A stretch of 64,000 nucleotides of DNA from Ancylomarina subtilis (GTDB lineage: Bacteria; Bacteroidota; Bacteroidia; Bacteroidales; Marinifilaceae), in contig NZ_SHKN01000001.1 in assembly GCF_004217115.1 (NCBI RefSeq), positions 2,049,781 to 2,113,780 of the forward strand, given 5' to 3'. Under the pieces are notes generated by a model that was given only the letters and a program-made list of their open reading frames with translations, ran no database searches and was not told the origin of the DNA. This document shows, piece by piece, positions 61,102 to 64,000 of this stretch (positions within the stretch are counted from its first letter, which is position 1; every line of letters starts with the position of its first letter). The position numbers and the translations under genes were made by a program.

Positions 61102-61866
61102 ATGACAACCAGAAAAAAAATATATTTTGCCTCTGATGTACACTTGGGAGCTCCTGCTCTAAACAATAATCTCGAACGAGAAAAGTTGTTTGTGAAGTGG
61201 CTCAATCAGGTAAAAAAAGATGCAAAAGCAATCTACCTGATGGGGGATATCTTTGATTTCTGGTTTGAATACCGAAAGGCTGTTCCCAGGGGATTTACCC
61301 GTTTTTTAGGCACGTTAGCCGAGATTTGCGATTCAGGAATTGAAGTGCATTTCTTCACGGGGAACCATGACATTTGGGTTTTTGATTATCTTCCTCAAGA
61401 AATTGGTGTTATCGTTCATCACGATGTCATAAAAACTGAAATTTATGGCAAAAAATTCTTTTTAGCTCATGGGGACGGCCTGGGTCCACACGACAAAGGT
61501 TACAAAATGCTAAAGAAGATTTTCACCAATAAATTCTTACAGTGGGCATTTGCCAGGTTGCATCCCAATTTTGCGATTGGTATAGCTCACAAGTGGTCTT
61601 CGCACAGCAGACTTAGCGATGGAAAAGTTGAAGCTGATCAATTTAGAGGCACTGACAAAGAATGGCTCGTCCTCTTTGCCAATGATATTCTGAAAAATGA
61701 AGATTTTGATTATTTTGTGTTCGGACATCGCCACTGGCCTTCAGATATACAACTTGACAAAAACGCCCGTTACATCAATACGGGGGATTGGATCTCTCAT
61801 TTCACCTATGCGGTTTTCGATGGTGAATCAATGGAGCTAAAGAACTTTGAAAAACCGGAAGCATAG
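61102..61866 (+). CDS. lpxH: UDP-2,3-diacylglucosamine diphosphatase (LpxH)
   Basis: Calcineurin-like metallophosphoesterase of lipid A synthesis: cleaves UDP-diacylglucosamine to lipid X and UMP. Metal-binding motifs are in order: DVHLG (DxH), GDIFDFW (GDxxD), GNHDIW (GNHD), HGDG and FGHRHWP (GHxH). At 254 residues the length is normal. A second lipopolysaccharide-type gene is the HldE-like kinase at 56229-57230. rmuC follows after 51 bp on the same strand. Confidence 0.93.
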   Translation: MTTRKKIYFASDVHLGAPALNNNLEREKLFVKWLNQVKKDAKAIYLMGDIFDFWFEYRKAVPRGFTRFLGTLAEICDSGIEVHFFTGNHDIWVFDYLPQEIGVIVHHDVIKTEIYGKKFFLAHGDGLGPHDKGYKMLKKIFTNKFLQWAFARLHPNFAIGIAHKWSSHSRLSDGKVEADQFRGTDKEWLVLFANDILKNEDFDYFVFGHRHWPSDIQLDKNARYINTGDWISHFTYAVFDGESMELKNFEKPEA

Positions 61867-61917
61867 CTTCAACTTAACAAAACGACATCTCAATAAACTT
61901 CAAATAAATTCTTTTCT

Positions 61918-63288
61918 ATGGAATTTTTATATCTCGCTATCGGAGTCTTAAAAGGAATGATAATCGCCTGGCTGATTTTAAGGAAAAAATTATCTTTTGC
62001 CGAAGCAAATCATCGTGCAGAACTGTTGAAAAAAGAGAATATGTTTATTCTTGAGAAGAGTGAATTGGATCAATCTAAAATGAAATTTGAAGAAAGAGCC
62101 AACAATCTTCAGAATGAAAAACAGGAATTACAGACAGAACTTGCGATAGAGAGAGACAAAAACGAGAAATTAAACCGTTCGGTTTCGATATCGGCTACCG
62201 AACGCAAGAACCTTGAAGAAAAACTCGATACTCAGAAAAAAGAACTCGAAGAACTTCAAAAGCGTTTCACCACTGAATTTGAGAATATTGCAAATAAAAT
62301 CCTTAAAGAAAACTCAAAAGAATTCAGCAGTTCAAATCAAAAGAACATGAACGAAATCTTGAGTCCAATAAAGGAAAAGCTAATCTCTTTCGAGAAAAAA
62401 GTAGAAGAAACCTACGATAAAGAGTTGCGCGATAAGATCAGCTTACGAGAAGAAGTACGAAAACTTTACGATTTAAATACAAAGATTTCTGATGAAGCCA
62501 ACAACTTGACTAAGGCTCTTAAGGGTGATGTGAAAAAGCAAGGTAATTGGGGCGAAGTTGTTCTTGAACGTATTCTTGAACGATCAGGACTAACCAAAGG
62601 TCAGGAATACGATAGAGAAGTTGCCATGAAAAATGACAATGGACAATCCATCCGCCCGGATGTGATCATTCGTCTACCGGAAGAAAAACACATTATTGTT
62701 GACTCAAAAGTATCACTTATAGCCTACGAGCGTTTTGTAAATTCGACGACTGACGAAGAGAGAGAAGTCTTCCAAAAAGAGCATATTGCTTCGTTTAAAA
62801 GTCATATAAAAGGCCTGGCAGAGAAACACTATCAAAGTTCAGATAGCTTAAACACCCCCGACTTTGTTTTAATGTTTGTACCCATTGAATCGTCATTCTC
62901 TGTTGCGGTACAGGCTGATCAGGAACTTTTCGGTTATGCCTGGGACAACAAAGTTGTAGTCGTCAGTCCATCCACATTGTTAGCAACTCTCCGTACGATC
63001 TCATCCATTTGGAAACAGGAAAACCAAAATAGAAACGTCATGGAAATTGCCCGTCAAGGTGGTGCCCTATACGATAAATTTGTTGGTTTTGTTGAAGATC
63101 TTATTAAGCTTGGCAAACAAATGGATGGTTCTCAAAAACTGTATCAGGAGTCGATGAAAAAACTTTATGATGGCACTGGTAATTTGGTTGGTCGTGCTGA
63201 AAAAATTCGCACACTAGGCGCCAAGGTTAAGAAAAAATTACCACAAGCTTTACTGGATAGAATCAGCGAGGAAAAAGCTGTAGAATAA
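61918..63288 (+). CDS. rmuC: DNA recombination protein RmuC
   Basis: A 456-residue protein with an N-terminal helix (about 3-22), a long coiled coil (about 25-135) and the RmuC nuclease-like domain (about 190-410). NWGEVVLERILERSGL, RPDVIIRLPEEKHIIVDSKVSL and VSPSTLLATLRTI are the family blocks. RmuC limits inversions at short inverted repeats. A hairpin terminator follows. Confidence 0.94.
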   Translation: MEFLYLAIGVLKGMIIAWLILRKKLSFAEANHRAELLKKENMFILEKSELDQSKMKFEERANNLQNEKQELQTELAIERDKNEKLNRSVSISATERKNLEEKLDTQKKELEELQKRFTTEFENIANKILKENSKEFSSSNQKNMNEILSPIKEKLISFEKKVEETYDKELRDKISLREEVRKLYDLNTKISDEANNLTKALKGDVKKQGNWGEVVLERILERSGLTKGQEYDREVAMKNDNGQSIRPDVIIRLPEEKHIIVDSKVSLIAYERFVNSTTDEEREVFQKEHIASFKSHIKGLAEKHYQSSDSLNTPDFVLMFVPIESSFSVAVQADQELFGYAWDNKVVVVSPSTLLATLRTISSIWKQENQNRNVMEIARQGGALYDKFVGFVEDLIKLGKQMDGSQKLYQESMKKLYDGTGNLVGRAEKIRTLGAKVKKKLPQALLDRISEEKAVE

Positions 63289-63310
63289 ATATTAAAAGCA
63301 TTATAAAAGT

Positions 63311-63341
63311 AAAGGCTGTTTCAAATGAAACAGCCTTCCTT
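63311..63341. terminator. Hairpin terminator between rmuC and the AI-2E family gene
   Basis: A perfect stem (63312-63323 / 63326-63337, AAGGCTGTTTCA and its complement) around a tight loop. The tail is T-rich on both strands, so it may act in both directions. Confidence 0.75.
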
Positions 63342-63359
63342 TATATATCAATTTTCAAA

Positions 63360-64000
63360 TCATATCTTCTCCGTCAGTTTTCTGACAAAGCGATATTTAT
63401 TGAAAAACTCCTTAGCAATCACCCGAAAGATTGTATAAGCAGGGATCGCTAACATCATTCCTAAAATACCCGACATAGAGCCTGCCAAAAGAATCACAAT
63501 GAAAATCTCCAAAGGATGTGCATTCACACTATTGGAATAAATGAGTGGCTGAAAAAGGATATTATCAATCAACTGAACAATTAGAAACACAAGAGCCGTA
63601 TAACCTAAAAGTGGAACAACCTCAGTATAAAAATCGACGTTAAGATTCGTCGCAATTCCGATAATCAAACCAAACATGGTCCCAATAATTGGCCCAATAT
63701 AAGGGATTACATTTATAAGTCCAGCAAACAAACCAATCACAACGGCATGACTGAATCCCATCCCCACAATCGTTAAACCTATAGTTACCATTGTTCCGAC
63801 GAGAATCACTTCGAAAAACAAGCCAACAAAATAACGCATCAATAAATTCTTAATTGATTCGAGAACATGACGAACGCCCTCCTCATTCTTTTCAGGAACT
63901 AAAAGGACAAGGGAATCTACAAAGAGACTGCTGTCTTTCAGAAAGAAAAAAGTGATAAATGATATGGAAAATAAGGCGATAAACAATCCCCCAACGGTTC
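63360..64000 (-). CDS. AI-2E family permease, C-terminal part
   Basis: The frame is open at the right edge of the window, so the N-terminus is missing. The remaining ~213 residues carry the C-terminal helices of PF01594. VIPYIGPIIGTMFGLIIG and HPLEIFIVILLAGSMSGILGMMLAIP are the family signatures. Members export AI-2 or other small solutes, or act as Na+/H+ antiporters; the exact role is unknown here. An internal TTG at 63986 is not the start. Confidence 0.85.
   Translation of the reverse strand, partial: TVGGLFIALFSISFITFFFLKDSSLFVDSLVLLVPEKNEEGVRHVLESIKNLLMRYFVGLFFEVILVGTMVTIGLTIVGMGFSHAVVIGLFAGLINVIPYIGPIIGTMFGLIIGIATNLNVDFYTEVVPLLGYTALVFLIVQLIDNILFQPLIYSNSVNAHPLEIFIVILLAGSMSGILGMMLAIPAYTIFRVIAKEFFNKYRFVRKLTEKI

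Noticed and set aside
1-64000. tRNA, rRNA, CRISPR arrays, insertion sequences or prophage
   Set aside because: None seen by eye on either strand; a dedicated search was not possible.

Overview
The window is a low-GC chromosomal stretch from a Bacteroidota bacterium. I infer this from the Bacteroidota-type promoter boxes (TAnnTTTG), the near absence of Shine-Dalgarno sites, the fused ccoNO gene, the DAHP synthase-chorismate mutase fusion, a PorV/PorQ-type outer membrane protein, a TonB receptor with an N-terminal carboxypeptidase-regulatory-like domain, and alternative complex III. Two aerobic terminal oxidases plus the hydrogenase maturase HydF point to a facultatively anaerobic, probably marine member, perhaps near Marinilabiliales. 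That placement is inference only. I saw no rRNA, tRNA, CRISPR array, insertion sequence or phage gene.

Layout. 1-5071: end of grpE, dnaJ, an ABC-2 export pair and a radical SAM protein. 5093-9389: cdsA, ftsH and rsfS on the minus strand, with divergent birA. 9406-12301: a TonB receptor with a His-rich loop and a small His/Cys secreted protein. 12329-16274: SRPBCC protein, pyrE, NUDIX hydrolase, a thioredoxin-fold lipid-envelope-side protein without CxxC, and coaD. 16402-22066: a probable minus-strand operon of Ppx/GppA, an NtrC-like regulator without an HTH, HydF and an SLC12-like transporter. 22224-24234: PorV/PorQ-type protein and pssA.

24567-49824 is a 25-kb respiratory island. The alternative complex III operon (actABCD, actF, actE) runs rightward and meets, at a bidirectional terminator, a leftward caa3 oxidase operon (SCO, coxA, coxC, coxD, coxB). 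After a lipoprotein cytochrome c and a SEC-C protein come the leftward cbb3 genes (ccoI, ccoS, ccoNO, ccoQ, ccoP, ccoG, ccoH and a SafE-like protein). Upstream of these, on the same strand, are an Fe-S protein, an NrfD protein and a membrane-anchored cytochrome c. These three resemble the ActB C-terminus, ActC and ActE, and could be a reduced alternative complex III feeding cbb3. Two of the four Fe-S motifs in this module each lack one Cys. A 42-codon membrane ORF lies antisense between the module and ccoI, next to a 14-bp palindrome. This is the most interesting part of the window.

50481-64000: aroG-chorismate mutase, an MltD-like transglycosylase, DUF5683 protein, parB, parA, an HldE-like kinase, a second SLC12-like transporter, a second CxxC-less thioredoxin-like lipoprotein, lpxH, rmuC and a partial AI-2E family permease.

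How the genes fit together. Quinol from the respiratory chain can be oxidised by ACIII (to caa3 through the ActE or CoxB hemes) and perhaps by the small Fe-S/NrfD/cyt c module (to cbb3). SCO, CcoI, CcoG, CcoH and CcoS supply copper and assembly functions. The flanking regions hold ordinary envelope, nucleotide, cofactor and chromosome-segregation genes.
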